From Saccharum officinarum (taxonomy: Eukaryota; Streptophyta; Magnoliopsida; Poales; Poaceae), in assembly GCA_020631735.1 (NCBI GenBank), contig CM036188.1:18828214-18892213 (forward strand): 64,000 bases of DNA, in the 5' to 3' direction. Position 1 is the stretch's first letter; each line of letters starts with the position of its first letter. Both the position numbers and the translations under genes were made by a program. The notes beneath the pieces are model-generated. The model was not told the DNA's origin and made no database searches. It saw nothing but the letters and a program-made list of their open reading frames with translations. Shown piece after piece: positions 21,996 through 32,279 of the stretch.

Positions 21996-24900
21996 TTAAA
22001 AATAATCTTCATGATCGGGATTAGCTGGATCATAAGTCTCATCATCACTATCAATCATGTCGAAATACTCGACACTATCCGAAGGGGGGATGTTGTCAAC
22101 ATTATCTTGGCCTAACTGTAATCGGTCAAGCATTTGTAAGTCCTTCTCATTTAGCACCTCGTCTCCAGCGTTGCTTGCATCAACCCATTCATTGTCTACT
22201 TCCATTCCAATCGCTTCGGTTAAGTCTATCTCAAACCTTCCTTCCAACCCCTCTTCTTGGAAGAATTCTCCATCATATGTGTTTGGGTTAAATGTATAAT
22301 CTTCATCGTTTGGCAAAGGTAGTTTACCGTGTGGCGATACCTTGTGCACAATATCCCAACCATTAAGATTCTCTTTGTCTTGGCATGTGTATGGGAGATA
22401 ATAAACCTGTGTGGCCTGTTGGGCCACAACATAGACATCGTCTCCTGGTAAGACAGAATCTTGTCGAATTTCAACTACCCCAAGACTAGCCCAAGTCCGT
22501 CTCGTTACTGCAGGATCAAACCAATGGCATTTGAATATAACAAGATTAAGAGGCCTGCAACCATGAAAGTTGAGTTCGTATATTTCTTCAAGTCTTCCAT
22601 AATACTCGACCCTATCTTGGCCGGCCGTAAAAACTCCAGTACTTGTGGTTTTTCGATTGGGCTGACTCTGCTCGTAGCTTGATGTGCGAAAGCGATATCC
22701 ATTCACGTCATAACTGGTAAATGACTTCACCTTATAAGCAAAGCCATTGGCAACCTGTCTCAACTCGGCCATCATGGACGCATCGGTTTGGCCCTACAAG
22801 CTCGAGCAAGATAGATCGTTTTACATTTCACATGTACAAGCAACTTAGAATGTGAAAGTACAAGATAAATTGGATGGTACCTTCTTTTTGAACCAAGAAA
22901 TGAAGTCGGGGCTCCCATTTCCAGCACCCTGTCTAAGAAGGGTATCCCATTCCGGAGGGGTAGGTTCCCTTTGTCGATGCCAGGTTTGACGACGAAATTC
23001 CCTGTAGCAACGAGACAAAAAGGGGTTGGCCAATGAGTGATGACGTTATGAATCAAGTTCGTTGAGAACTTACCCCAAGTATGGCTCGACTTCGTCAAGG
23101 TTGATCAACACATACAGCATGATACTACGCCACTCTTCAGGTTGCAACACTTTGGTGGTTGATGCACTTGCGCTTCCGAGTTGCCCTCGAAAAAGGCTGA
23201 GGTTCGATTCATTTTCCCTAGCATTGTAACGAGGGGGAGGATTATGGATGCTAGGAAGGTTTTCAGCGTAGTATGTTGTTGTGAAGTTTGACACCTCCTC
23301 CAGAACGGATGCCTCTGCAATGGAAGCCTCAATTCTGGCTTTATTTCTACATTTTTTTCGAAGAACCTTTAGACATCTCTCGATTGGATAGCACCAATGG
23401 AATTGCACGGGCCCCGTCATTCGTACCTCATTCGAGAGGTGCAAAATCAAATGCTGCATCGGCAAGAAGAAGCCGGGGGGAAAGATCTTCTCCAACCTAC
23501 AGAGTAACAAAGGTGCCGCTCTCTCCAAGTCATCAATCACGGTTCGAGATAACTCCTTGGCACACAGTTGACGGAAGAAATAACTCAACTCTGCCAACAC
23601 TAGCCAAACATTCTCAGGGACAAAGCCTCGAACCATAGCTGGAAGAAGCCTCTCAATCCATATGTGGTAGTCATGACTCTTCATCCCTAGGACTCGCAGA
23701 GTAGATAAGTTCACTCCCCTCCTCAGATTCGCTGCATATCCATCAGGGAACATTAACCTCTGGATCCATTCAAGTACTTTTCTCCTTTGGTCTCTGCTCA
23801 AGACGAAATCGGCCTTAGGCCTTATCCATTTCTTGCCGCCTCTAGGAGGACGCATATGTTGATTTGGTCTATCACATAATGCTGCCAGGTCGACTCTAGC
23901 CTTAGGGTTGTCTTTGGACTTATCAGGAATGTCCATGAGTGTAGCCCAAAGTGCCTCGGCGACATTCTTTTCAGTGTGCATTACATCAATGGTATGTGGC
24001 AAGAGAAGATCATTAAAATAGGGGAGCCTCGTCAAGCCCGACTTATGTGTCCACATATGTTGCTCACCATATCCCACAAAACCACCTCCTTCGTTGGCCA
24101 CGAGAGCATCTATCTGAGCATGAACCTCGGCACCAGTCATCATGTGTGGTGGAGGATTTGTCTCTATGACACCTTTTGTGAAGTTCTTTATGTCTTGTCT
24201 AAAAGGATGGTCCATAGGGAGGAATTGACGATGTTTGTCGAATGACGAATACTTGCCACCCTTCTGCAACCAAATGAACCTCAGAGCTGCCTTGCATACT
24301 GGGCAAGGGAACTTCCCATGAACGCACCACGCGCTGAATATCCCATATGCCAAGAAGTCATGCATGGAGTACTGGTACCAAACACGCATTTTGAAGTTTC
24401 TCTTTGTAGCCCGATCGTATGTCCATACCCCGTCCTCCCAAGCAAGGATCAATTCATCAATAAGAGGCTCCATGTACACACCCATGTTATTCCCCGGATG
24501 TCCAGGAATTATCAATGACAAAAAGATGTTCTGTCGTTGAAGGAGGACGCCGGGGGGGAGATTGAGGGGGATAACGAAGATGGGCCAACAAGTGTACGGA
24601 GCAGACATCTGACCATAAGGATTGAACCCATCTGTTGCCAGCGCAACACGTACATTACGAGCCTCTTCAGCTTTGTCATTATGAATGCGATCAAAGTGGG
24701 TCCATGCTTTACCATCGGAGGGATGTACCATCTTATCTGGATTGTATCGTTTGCCCTCTTTGTGCCATCTCATCTGTTTCGCGGATTCCTCGGTCATATA
24801 TAGACGTTGCATCCTCGGTAAGAACGGAAGGTACCGAAGGACTTTCAACGGGATAGAAAGCTGCCTCTTCTGGCCATCACCAGAGTCAACCTCAAGGTAC

Positions 24901-25610
24901 CTGGAGGATTCACACTTTGGACAGTATTTTGCATCCTTGTGATCTTTCCTAAATAGGACACACCCCTTCGGACAAGCATCTATCTGGTCATACGGCATTT
25001 TAAGTGCACGAAGCACTTTTTGAGACTCGTACATGCTCTTTGGTAGAATGTGGCCCTCAGGAAGCAGGCTGCCAATGAGGGCCAACATACCATCGTAGGC
25101 TTCTCGACCCAGGCTAAACTGGGACTTGAACCCCATTACACGTCCAATGGCATCTAGTTGAGAAACCGTTGTCCTATCGTGCAGGGGTTTCTGTGCTGAC
25201 TCCATCATGTCGTAGAATGCCTTTGTTCTTGCATCCATCTCCTCCAACCTACGTCCTTCAACATACTGTGCTTCGTGAAAGTCATCTAACATGTCCGCTA
25301 CCCCGGCATCAGCATCGAAACCCTCCAGACGTGGTCTCACTACCTCTTCTCTCATACGATGGCCTTCACCATGGTGGACCCACCGGGTATAGTTCAGCGT
25401 GAACCCATTATTCACTAGATGTTTACCCACATTCACCTTGTTTTGCCTTTTTCTGTTTGCACATTTGCTGCAGGGACACAAAGCTTTAATAGGTCTACCA
25501 CCGGCCTCGCCAAAAGCTGACTCCAAGAACTCATCCGTTTTGCACATCCATTCTTTGGTGAAATCAACCTTGCTTCTGTGGCCCGTGTACATCCACTCAC
25601 GGTCATCCAT
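21996..25610 (-). CDS. tnp2-type (TNPD-like) CACTA transposase, intact, 1151 aa
   Basis: Three exons on the minus strand (25610-23074, 23001-22881, 22793-21996) with GT/AG borders and matching phases give 1151 residues ending in TAA. The order is an N-terminal Transpos_assoc domain (MDDREWMYTG, cysteine cluster LCPCSKC near residue 45), a tnp2 core (LATDGFNPYG near 345, HTIDVMHTEKNV near 545), a DUF4218-like region (GMKSHDYHIWIERLLPA, FHWCYPIERCLKVLRKKCRN) and a C-terminal DUF4216-like domain (YDVNGYRFRTSSYEQ, YELNFHGCRPLNLVIFKC), with an acidic tail. It is the presumed DDE-type catalytic subunit that cuts at the CACTA ends. The length is normal for the family. Start chosen at the first ATG of the long frame, the usual MDDREWMY beginning. 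A TNPA-like gene lies 118 bp downstream in the same orientation; En/Spm makes both from one transcription unit, and that is possible here. Confidence 0.9.
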
Positions 25611-25697
25611 CCTCTAACATATGTATCAGCGAGTAATATAAGCATCAATTGCATCTACACGGTGTTCCTACCATCTAATAGGTGAGGATAGGTCCTA

Positions 25698-25912
25698 ATC
25701 CCACCCGCGGATGCGTAGATGAGATTAATTTTCATGATCTACTCCTATCTAAGAATGAATTTCGGCAGCACCTACCCGTTGTTCTCCAAATACATGTCCT
25801 GACAAGGAGAGTGTATCCGGAGAACAACAGAGAGGTGATACCGAAACTCTATCTCGGATAGGAGCAGACCATGAAAACTAATCCATCTACGCAGCCGCGG
25901 GCTGTCCAAAAA
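25698..25912. repeat. Imperfect ~95-bp-arm hairpin upstream of tnp2 gene
   Basis: The arm 25698-25787 (CCGCGGATGCGTAGATGAGA ... TTTCGGCAGCACC ... GTTGTTCTCC) is the imperfect complement of 25819-25912, leaving a 31-base loop. The inner arms 25760-25787 and 25819-25846 are the best matched. It lies 90-300 bp upstream of the transposase ATG, so it is probably in the leader or a leader intron. Confidence 0.7.
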
Positions 25913-25922
25913 AACGTGGACA

Positions 25923-25987
25923 ATTCGAAACACATACGGTTATCGATATACAAAGATTTGCATACCTCCAACCGTATGTATTTCGAA
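25923..25987. repeat. Second small hairpin upstream of tnp2 gene
   Basis: TTCGAAACACATACGGTT (25924-25941) pairs with AACCGTATGTATTTCGAA (about 25970-25987) around a ~28-base loop, with one mismatch. It is directly adjacent to the larger hairpin. Confidence 0.7.
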
Positions 25988-28020
25988 CGGGAGACGCCTA
26001 ACTAGGCTTCGCCACCTACAACCATGATACGGAAAGAGGGGTTATACCTAAGGTGGCGGTGGAGTCAGGCTAGCGGGGCCGTGGAGGGTCGGTGCAGTGG
26101 CGAGGCGACGCGGTGCAGGCAGACCGACACCGGTGAGGAAGACGATCAGGGTCGCCTCTGCTCCTTTCTCACCTTCTTTTTCCTGCAAATAAAAACAAAA
26201 CGAATTAAGACGTCTAAAAATTTCGGCAACACCTCCCCTGTACGGTGAGATTCTCAAAACCTGCAATGAATATATAGCCCTTGGCTGCTAACGAACTTGA
26301 GCTAATTGCTCATAAATAAAAGGAAACAAACTATATCCTTCCATCTACTTGCGTATATGCCATATACTTGCTTACGTGCTGCTTGCATCGATGGACACTA
26401 TATCAATTCTAAAAAGTTCCTTAGTACAGAACGCTTGATGAATGCTCTGCTAAAGTTTGATGGTACACTGATTGAACACCAGGCAAGGAAAACTCACTGC
26501 AACAATAAACTTTCATCCGAACAGGTCTCAAACACCGGGCATGCAGACAGTAGGTTCAGCTGAACCCCAGACAGTTTTGGGAAAACAAACACAAATCAGT
26601 ACTCCCCCCATAAGGCAAACTAGAGTTCCTCTTAGGTTGGTCTAGTTCTTCAAAAGGCAAACCAGACAAATTGGAGCACCAATCCCAGGATGGAATATAT
26701 GGATTTCCAGGACAGCAATGGAACAAACAAAACGAGCAATCATCCATCCAACTCCTCACCAGTAAGGTGCCGTCGGAATAGTCACCAGCAACACAGAAAA
26801 ATGATCGTTGCTTCCTTCCAGTGGAACGGGAAGTGCCTTGTCAAGGTCTATTATTGGTCCTACGGCTGGCCCTGTCTTTGCCTTGTTCCCGCACCCATAC
26901 AGCGCAGCGCTAGTGATTGGCGCAACACACAAGCACATCTCTCTCGCGATCATTAATGGCTGCGCGCAACCGCTCATCTAGAGCGGTCCCAAATCGTCTC
27001 AATTAACAACCGTCCGAGGCACCCTCTAACTAACATAATTCGACGGGTAGACCATAGACAGCTGACAATTGCAGCGCGTGATGACTATTCCCCCCGAAAC
27101 AACAAGCCGCCGGCGGCCGAACAAAGCAACATCGCCGTGAACTAACCACCTTGGTGGCACCGACAATCCAGAGCAAGCACGCCACAGGCTGAGGCGCTGA
27201 ACCGGCCGCAGGAATCCTGCCGGCGCAACAGCGAGAAAAGCAGCGTCACTGGGAGGGAGACGGAGGTACCTCGAGTCCGCAGAGCAGGGGAGGGTGAGCA
27301 CGCAGCAGCACCGCCGCCTCGCCTGCGGCTGGGGCGGCGCGTGTGGAATGGGATTCTGTAGAGAGAGCGCGGGCGTGCTTCGGGAAGGACGGAGAGGAGG
27401 GAGAGCCTGCGATGCGAGACAGCTGTGGTGCTAGGTTCCGCTCCCTTCGCTGGATCCGCTCCTCCCTTCCCCAGATCCGGTCATTCCTTCACTGCTGCCG
27501 GAGACGGAGATCCCATCCTCGATGGGTGATGTGGGAACCGAGGTGGGGGTGGGGGCGGTGGCAAGGGCGACTGAGCAGGGCAGTGGGGGCGGCGGAGGAG
27601 AGGCCAGTGGTGGCGGATGCGATCTACTCGTCGTTTTTTTTTGACAAGGGCCTGCTCGTCGATCTGAGGAGAGAGCCGCGGCTTGTGGAGTCCGGACTTG
27701 AGTCCATGTATACCAAAGTTAATAATATTTTCAGATCCGAGGAGGGATGCGTGTAGTATGTGCTAACTTGAGCCGGCCAAATTTCCGGCCCAAATACATC
27801 CCAGCTGCTGTCCTACTCTGCTTTTATTACTGGGGACGCGTTTTGTGGAGAAGAGTCATTGATATATCTTTTTATCAGTGATGCGTCCAGACAAAGCGCG
27901 TCACTTTTCTTATCAGTGACGCGTTTTGTTGACAATAGTCACTAATACGGCCACATATGAATGTTTTTGAACTATGAATTTTTTTTTAAAATAAAAAACA
28001 ATCAAACAATATAAACTGAA
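25988..28020. other. 5' region of CACTA 2, mixed and partly GC-rich, no certain gene
   Basis: This stretch contains a 47-base segment (26220-26266, TTTCGGCAACACCTCCCC then CTGTACGG ... CCTGCAA) that also occurs, diverged, at 19649-19694 in an intron of the TNPA-like gene. A GC-rich block at 27030-27700 looks like a promoter with first-exon sequence, either the element's own promoter or captured host DNA. Open frames here (26977-26756 minus, 27343-27756 plus) show no family I recognise. TNPD-upstream exons may be hidden here. Confidence 0.4.
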
Positions 28021-28139
28021 AATTAACTTTGCCGAGTGTCGATAACCCAACACTAGGCAAACACTATAAAAAATAAGTTTGCCTAGTGTCTTCCATGAGA
28101 CACTAGGCAAAGAGGCCAGTTTGCCTAGTGTCTAGCTGG

Positions 28140-29075
28140 CACACTAGGCAAACTTATTTATTTTTTTTCAATTTTGGTCTTCAAACTTTTTATCGAGCCT
28201 CCCTACATAAAATGAGACTACATGTTGAAAGTTGGCACAATTTTATGAAATTTTGCTATATTTCTTTAGTTTATTTAATTTCTTTGAATTTTTTCGACAA
28301 ATGCAAATTTGAACTGCAAGTGTGTCGAATAATGGCAATTCATGAATGCAAAAATGATATTCATGTTAGTAAGTGTTAGTTGAGGCCATATCCAGAAACA
28401 GACCAAAAATTTCACACATCTTCACGTCGAGACATGACCACGAACTTGCGAGCAAATAGTTTTTAAATTCTATTAAATGAAAACGGAGTCTGAAATTCAT
28501 GAAACTTGTCGAAAAGTCAAGATATCGCATGCGGGTGCCATGATAAAAATTTAAAAAGATTTCGAGCACATCGTCACGTATGATGCTTAGAAACCCTAAC
28601 ATCTCCACATGATTACATGTGGAGATGTTAGGGTTTCTAAGCATCATACGTGACGATATGCTCGAAATCTTTTTAAATTTTTATCATGGCACCCGCATGC
28701 GATATCTTGACTTGTCGACAAGTTTCATGAATTTCAGACTCCGTTTTCATTTAATAGAATTTAAAAACTATTTGCTCGCAAGTTCGTGGTCATGTCTCGA
28801 CGTGAAGATGTGTGAAATTTTTGGTTTGTTTCTGGATACGGCCTCAACTAACACTTACTAACATGAATATCATTTTTGCATTCATGAATTGCCATTATTC
28901 GTCACACTTGTAGTTCAAATTTGCATTTGTCAAAAAAATTCAAAGAAATTAAATAAACTAAAGAAATATAGCAAAATTTCATAAAATTGTGCCAACTTTC
29001 AACATGTTGGTCAAGGTATAGTAGGAAAGCTACAGAAAAAAATTGGAAGCTAAAATCAAAAAAAGAAAAAATATT
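28140..29075. repeat. Long inverted repeat near the 5' end of CACTA 2
   Basis: Two arms of roughly 460 bp face each other around a 4-base centre ATTA at 28612-28615 (CTCCACATG/ATTA/CATGTGGAG). Near the centre the match is almost perfect; it falls off outward, with small indels. Transcription through it would give a long hairpin RNA. Homologous inverted repeats occupy the same place in elements 4 (32280-33110) and 5 (62877-63665). Confidence 0.9.
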
Positions 29076-29491
29076 TTGCCTAGTGTCTCTGTAAGACACT
29101 AGGCAAACTGTCCAGTTTGCCTAGTGTCGTCCGGAGACACTAGGCAAACTGTCCAGTTTGCCTAGTGTCGTCCGGAGACACTAGGCAAAGTTCTAATTTT
29201 GCCGAGTATTAACGGAAGACACTCGGCAAAACGGTAACGGTGGTTGCCCTCCGGCAGCCTTTGCCGAGTGTGATTGTATGCCTAGTATTGACACTAGGCA
29301 AAATGGTCATTTACCGAGTGGATTTCTTTGCCTAGTGTCGACACTCGGCAAATCGTTATTTTGCCTAGTGCCTTTATTTTGCCGAGTGCTCCGGGGTTTA
29401 ACACTCGGCAAACAAGATCTTTGCCTAGTGTCCGACGGTTGGCACTAGGCAAACCATTAAACACTAGGCAAATCTCGGTTTTCCAGTAGTG
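29076..29491. repeat. 5' subterminal array of CACTA 2
   Basis: About nine copies of TTTGCCTAGTGTC/GACACTAGGCAAA, mixed with TTTGCCGAGTG forms, run up to the terminus TTCCAGTAGTG. A second small group of the same motif lies on the other side of the inverted repeat at 28029-28155. Confidence 0.9.
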
Positions 29492-30440
29492 TGGCCACTT
29501 GTTCCAACGCCGTCGTCGCTCAACGTAACAGCATTTTCCAGCGTCGCCGTGGTAGAAGCTCGGGCGGTCGGGCCCGGTGGGTCTGGGCCGCCGATGTAGT
29601 TGATGCCGGCACGGCGTTGAGGAAATCCGTCTGGTAGCCACCCCACCGGTCATCTCGCCCATGACGACACCGCCACCGTTGTAACCATCGTCACCGTGCT
29701 GGACGACGGCCACGGACTGATGCCCGCCAGTGCCACTGCTTGTCTCCTGACCAACACTCGCCACGACGGCATTCCCGGCGGCATGGCCGTAGTAGTCGGA
29801 CTCGGAGACGAAGTAATTGCTGGAGCCCGGCTGGTCTGGTCCCGGGGCCGGCCGGGGCGAGGGCGGCCGCCCTGGCGATAACGGCTTCCTCCTGCAGCTG
29901 CTGCTCTGCTGCCTCTTGCCCATCTTCTTGGCCCTTTCGGTGATCTTGATGCGCGCGACCACGGCGCCGGGGCGCAGCTCCGGGCGGACGACGTGGTACT
30001 CGTGCATGACCCAGCCGCTGTCACCCTTCCTGTAGTACGTCAGGTTGTACCGCCTGAACTTGACCGTCAGCTCGGCGCCAGCGCCGCTGCCGCGCACGAT
30101 GACGACTGCCTTGTCCTCGCCCTTCTGCCCGCGCCACACGCCGCCGACGCTGCTGCCGCCGGCGCCGGGCGCCGCCACGGGGCTGACGACGCGGCTGACG
30201 CGGCCGGCGTTCCGCGCTATGTCGCGCGGCGGACCGAAGAAGAAAGCCTGGTCGCTCTCGTCGTGGCCGTGGCGCCGCAGCAGCTCCCACGGCGCGGGCA
30301 GCTGCAGGGGTCGTCGTCGTCTCGTCGATGACGGCGTGCTCGTACGGGTTCGGCAAGCCGGCGGCGCGCGGGAGGAAGTAGTGCGCCACGATGTCCCCGT
30401 CCGTCGGGTCGTATTTGTTTCCTGGTCGGATCCGGTCGTT
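29492..30440 (-). pseudogene. NAC-domain transcription factor, copy 1, disrupted
   Basis: The minus strand encodes NAC subdomains in order: PGNKYDPTDGDIVAHYFLPR (30440-30370), LQLPAPWELLRRHG, QAFFFGPPRD with GRVSRVVSPVA, GVWRGQKGEDKAVVIV, ELTVKFRRYNLTYYRKGD and SGWVMHEYHVV, then a Lys/Arg-rich nuclear-localisation-like stretch (KKMGKRQQ) and a Gly/Ser-rich activation-type tail. NAC proteins bind DNA as dimers and regulate plant genes. Reading it needs a frame change near 30310-30330, also present in copy 2, and another near 29610-29650. CACTA element 2 then interrupts it at 29492; the last codons are at 18680-18524. No convincing initiator ATG was found upstream of PGNKYDP, so the first exon may be missing or unrecognised. 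Function is probably lost. Confidence 0.8.
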
Positions 30441-30760
30441 CTTCCCTGGGCTTGCCCTTGCCTTCCTTCTTTTCCTGACGAGTTGTGGTCGAACCGATCG
30501 CCGGCGTTTCCTTTCCTTTCCTTTCCTTTCCTTTCCTGATATATGTAGCGCAACTGCGCAGGAGAGGCAGGAGCGCGGCGACGCGACTCGGAGTCGGTTT
30601 CCGCTCTCCTGTTCGGATTTGCTTCAGCTCGTGTCCTGCAAAAAGTTCACGCCGCACAGCGACAGGAGAGCAGGCTATTGTTCGGCCAAATCCTCCTACC
30701 GGCCCGCCGCGTCTCGGCGAAGCACTCGACTAGGTGGCCCGTTTTGATTTTTTTTCCTTC
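30441..30760. promoter_or_regulatory. Probable NAC upstream region with (CTTTC)n tract
   Basis: GC-rich sequence 5' of the NAC frame contains a pentanucleotide tract, five CTTTC-type units at 30508-30536 against two in the duplicate at 61077-61093. No TATA box is certain. The sequence is otherwise nearly the same in both copies. Confidence 0.4.
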
Positions 30761-30809
30761 TTGTAAACATGGTAGTTGATGTTCTCTTGCAATTTCTGGC
30801 CCTCATCGG

Positions 30810-30970
30810 TTAACTTCCAAAATTTGGCATGTGGCTACTATTTGATTTCCTACCAAAACTTGCCAAACTCTCACATTTGGTTTGTCAAATTTATGCCAAT
30901 GTTTTTACTCAACTTTTAGCTTGCTAAATCTTTGGCATGGTAAATTTTGGATGCCAACCAAACATGCCCT
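30810..30970. mobile_element. Probable MITE remnant
   Basis: CTTCCAAAATTTGGCATG at the left and CATGGTAAATTTTGGATG at the right form imperfect inverted ends around an AT-rich core rich in TTTGGC/GCCAAA. No target duplication can be assigned. The same unit is in the duplicate block near 61368-61527. Confidence 0.4.
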
Positions 30971-31071
30971 CTATGCCCTTATATCTCTCGTAGAATGGCG
31001 AATAAATTCATACTAAATGTTATGTGGAGTACTATCTTCGTAGAGGTACGGTTATTTATTTCTTCTTAGAG

Positions 31072-31692
31072 CATCTCCAACAACTTGGTAAAAATTACTT
31101 GGTATATCTTGAGTTATAGCAAGTTGCTATTTTATTTGGCAAGTGAAAAAAAGATGTGTCTCCAACAAGTTGCTATTCTCACTTAGTAAAAATAGAGGAT
31201 GACAGATGGGACCCGCATGTCACTGTCTATTGAGGATTTCATCTTCCCCTTCCTTCGTGCTGCTGTCCGCGCGAGCGCCGTTGGGCTCGGGCGCCGCTGC
31301 TCCTCCGCACGGGCGCCGGGCGGCGCTGCTCCGTGCGACGGCGAGGGAGCGGCGGGCGGGACGGCGAGGGAGCGGCGGGCGGGTTGGCGAAGGAGCGAGG
31401 TCGCTGGCGGCGCAGCGGCGTGCTGCTCCCCTGGCGGAGCAGCGAGGTCGCTGCTGCCGCGGTGGAGGCCTGCCCGTCTGCGCCGCGGTGGAGGCCGGCG
31501 AGGTCGCTGCTGCCGCGGTGGAGGCCGGCGAGGGAGCGTGGCCTCGTCCCCGGGCGGCGTGGTGGTGTGCTGCTCCCCTGGCGGAGCCGCGAGGATAGCA
31601 AGTCCGTCTGCGCGCGTATATTCCCGCGCGAGGCACCCTTGTTTACGCACTTTGGAAAAATAGCAAGTAGATTTACCAAGTTGTTGGAGATG
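31072..31692. mobile_element. TIR element with GC-rich core
   Basis: CATCTCCAACAACTTGGTA (31072-31090) is the exact complement of TACCAAGTTGTTGGAGATG (31674-31692). AT-rich arms with repeated TAGCAAGTTG surround a very GC-rich core (31250-31640) made of GCGGTGGAGGCC/GGCGAGGTCGCTGC repeats. The frames open across the core are low-complexity Arg/Pro/Ala and show no known domain. The arm sequence is of the common grass MITE type; the core looks acquired. The same element is at 61629-62249. Confidence 0.6.
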
Positions 31693-31974
31693 GTTTTTTG
31701 TGATTTTGCCAATTTTATAAGAATAGCAAGTTGAAATACCAAGTTGTGATTTTTGCCAAAGTTCACTTGCTCCAAACAAATCCTTATTATATTACTTGCA
31801 TTTCTAGTTTTCAGCATGCATAATTGGTACCACTATAATAGTGCCCAAATGCAGGTTTTTTGTTTTGTTTTTGAAAAGCCCCAAATGCAGATTTGCTATG
31901 CTGTTGTTGTGGCCAGAATCCTCAATACCCCAGCATTTCATTTGAGTCACGTTTGGCGTGACTCACTACCGGAC

Positions 31975-32215
31975 ACAGGACCTTTGCCGAGGGTCTACCT
32001 CTTTGCCGAGAGTCAAATATCGGACTCTCGGCAAAGAATCCTTTGCCGAGAGCCTACGCTCGACAAAGATTGGCTCTCGGCAAAGCCAAACTTTGCCGAG
32101 AGCTCGACTCTCGGTAAACAAAAAATCTCGGCAAAGCCTCAACCCCACAAACGGCACCCTTTCGCCGTTATCTTTGCCGAGAGCCTGCTGTTAGGCTCTC
32201 AGCAAAGAAATTTTT
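31975..32215. repeat. 5' subterminal array of CACTA 4
   Basis: Pairs of CTTTGCCGAGAGYC and its complement, about eight copies, run up to the inverted repeat. Element 5 has one additional pair here (62766-62806). Confidence 0.85.
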
Positions 32216-32279
32216 TTTTTGGATTTTTTCGCCCAAATTTTTTGTGCAGCCTTGCTACAGTACTAGAAGCCAAGATTTG

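Larger units (their letters stand above)
18681..29491 (-). mobile_element. CACTA (En/Spm) element 2, structurally complete
   Basis: The termini are perfect 11-bp inverted repeats, CACTACTGGAA and TTCCAGTAGTG, flanked by a perfect 3-bp target duplication TGG (18678-18680 and 29492-29494). The subterminal motif is TTTGCCTAGTGTC with its complement. Both genes are on the minus strand, so the 5' end is at 29491. In transcription order it holds a subterminal array, a long inverted repeat, an upstream region with hairpins, an intact tnp2 transposase gene and an intact TNPA-like gene. No stop codon or frameshift is found in either predicted coding sequence. The clean duplication and intact genes point to a young, possibly autonomous insertion in the last exon of the NAC gene. 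Confidence 0.95.

Noticed and set aside
27343..27756. Open frame of 137 aa in the GC-rich 5' region of CACTA 2
   Set aside because: Trp/Arg/Gly-rich low-complexity translation without known similarity; more likely promoter or leader sequence read in frame by chance.
28366..28861. Mirror-image open frames of 80-93 aa on both arms of the CACTA 2 inverted repeat
   Set aside because: The matching frame in the right arm of element 4 has a stop and that of element 5 is shifted. The frames are best explained by conservation of the palindrome at DNA level, not by a protein.
29650..30657. Many long overlapping frames on both strands of the NAC region
   Set aside because: They are shadows caused by high GC content over the NAC coding sequence; only the minus-strand NAC frames show conserved motifs.
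31183..31817. Frames of 130-198 aa on both strands, rich in Arg, Pro and Ala
   Set aside because: Low-complexity translation of a GC-rich tandem repeat core; no domain, and all six frames look alike.
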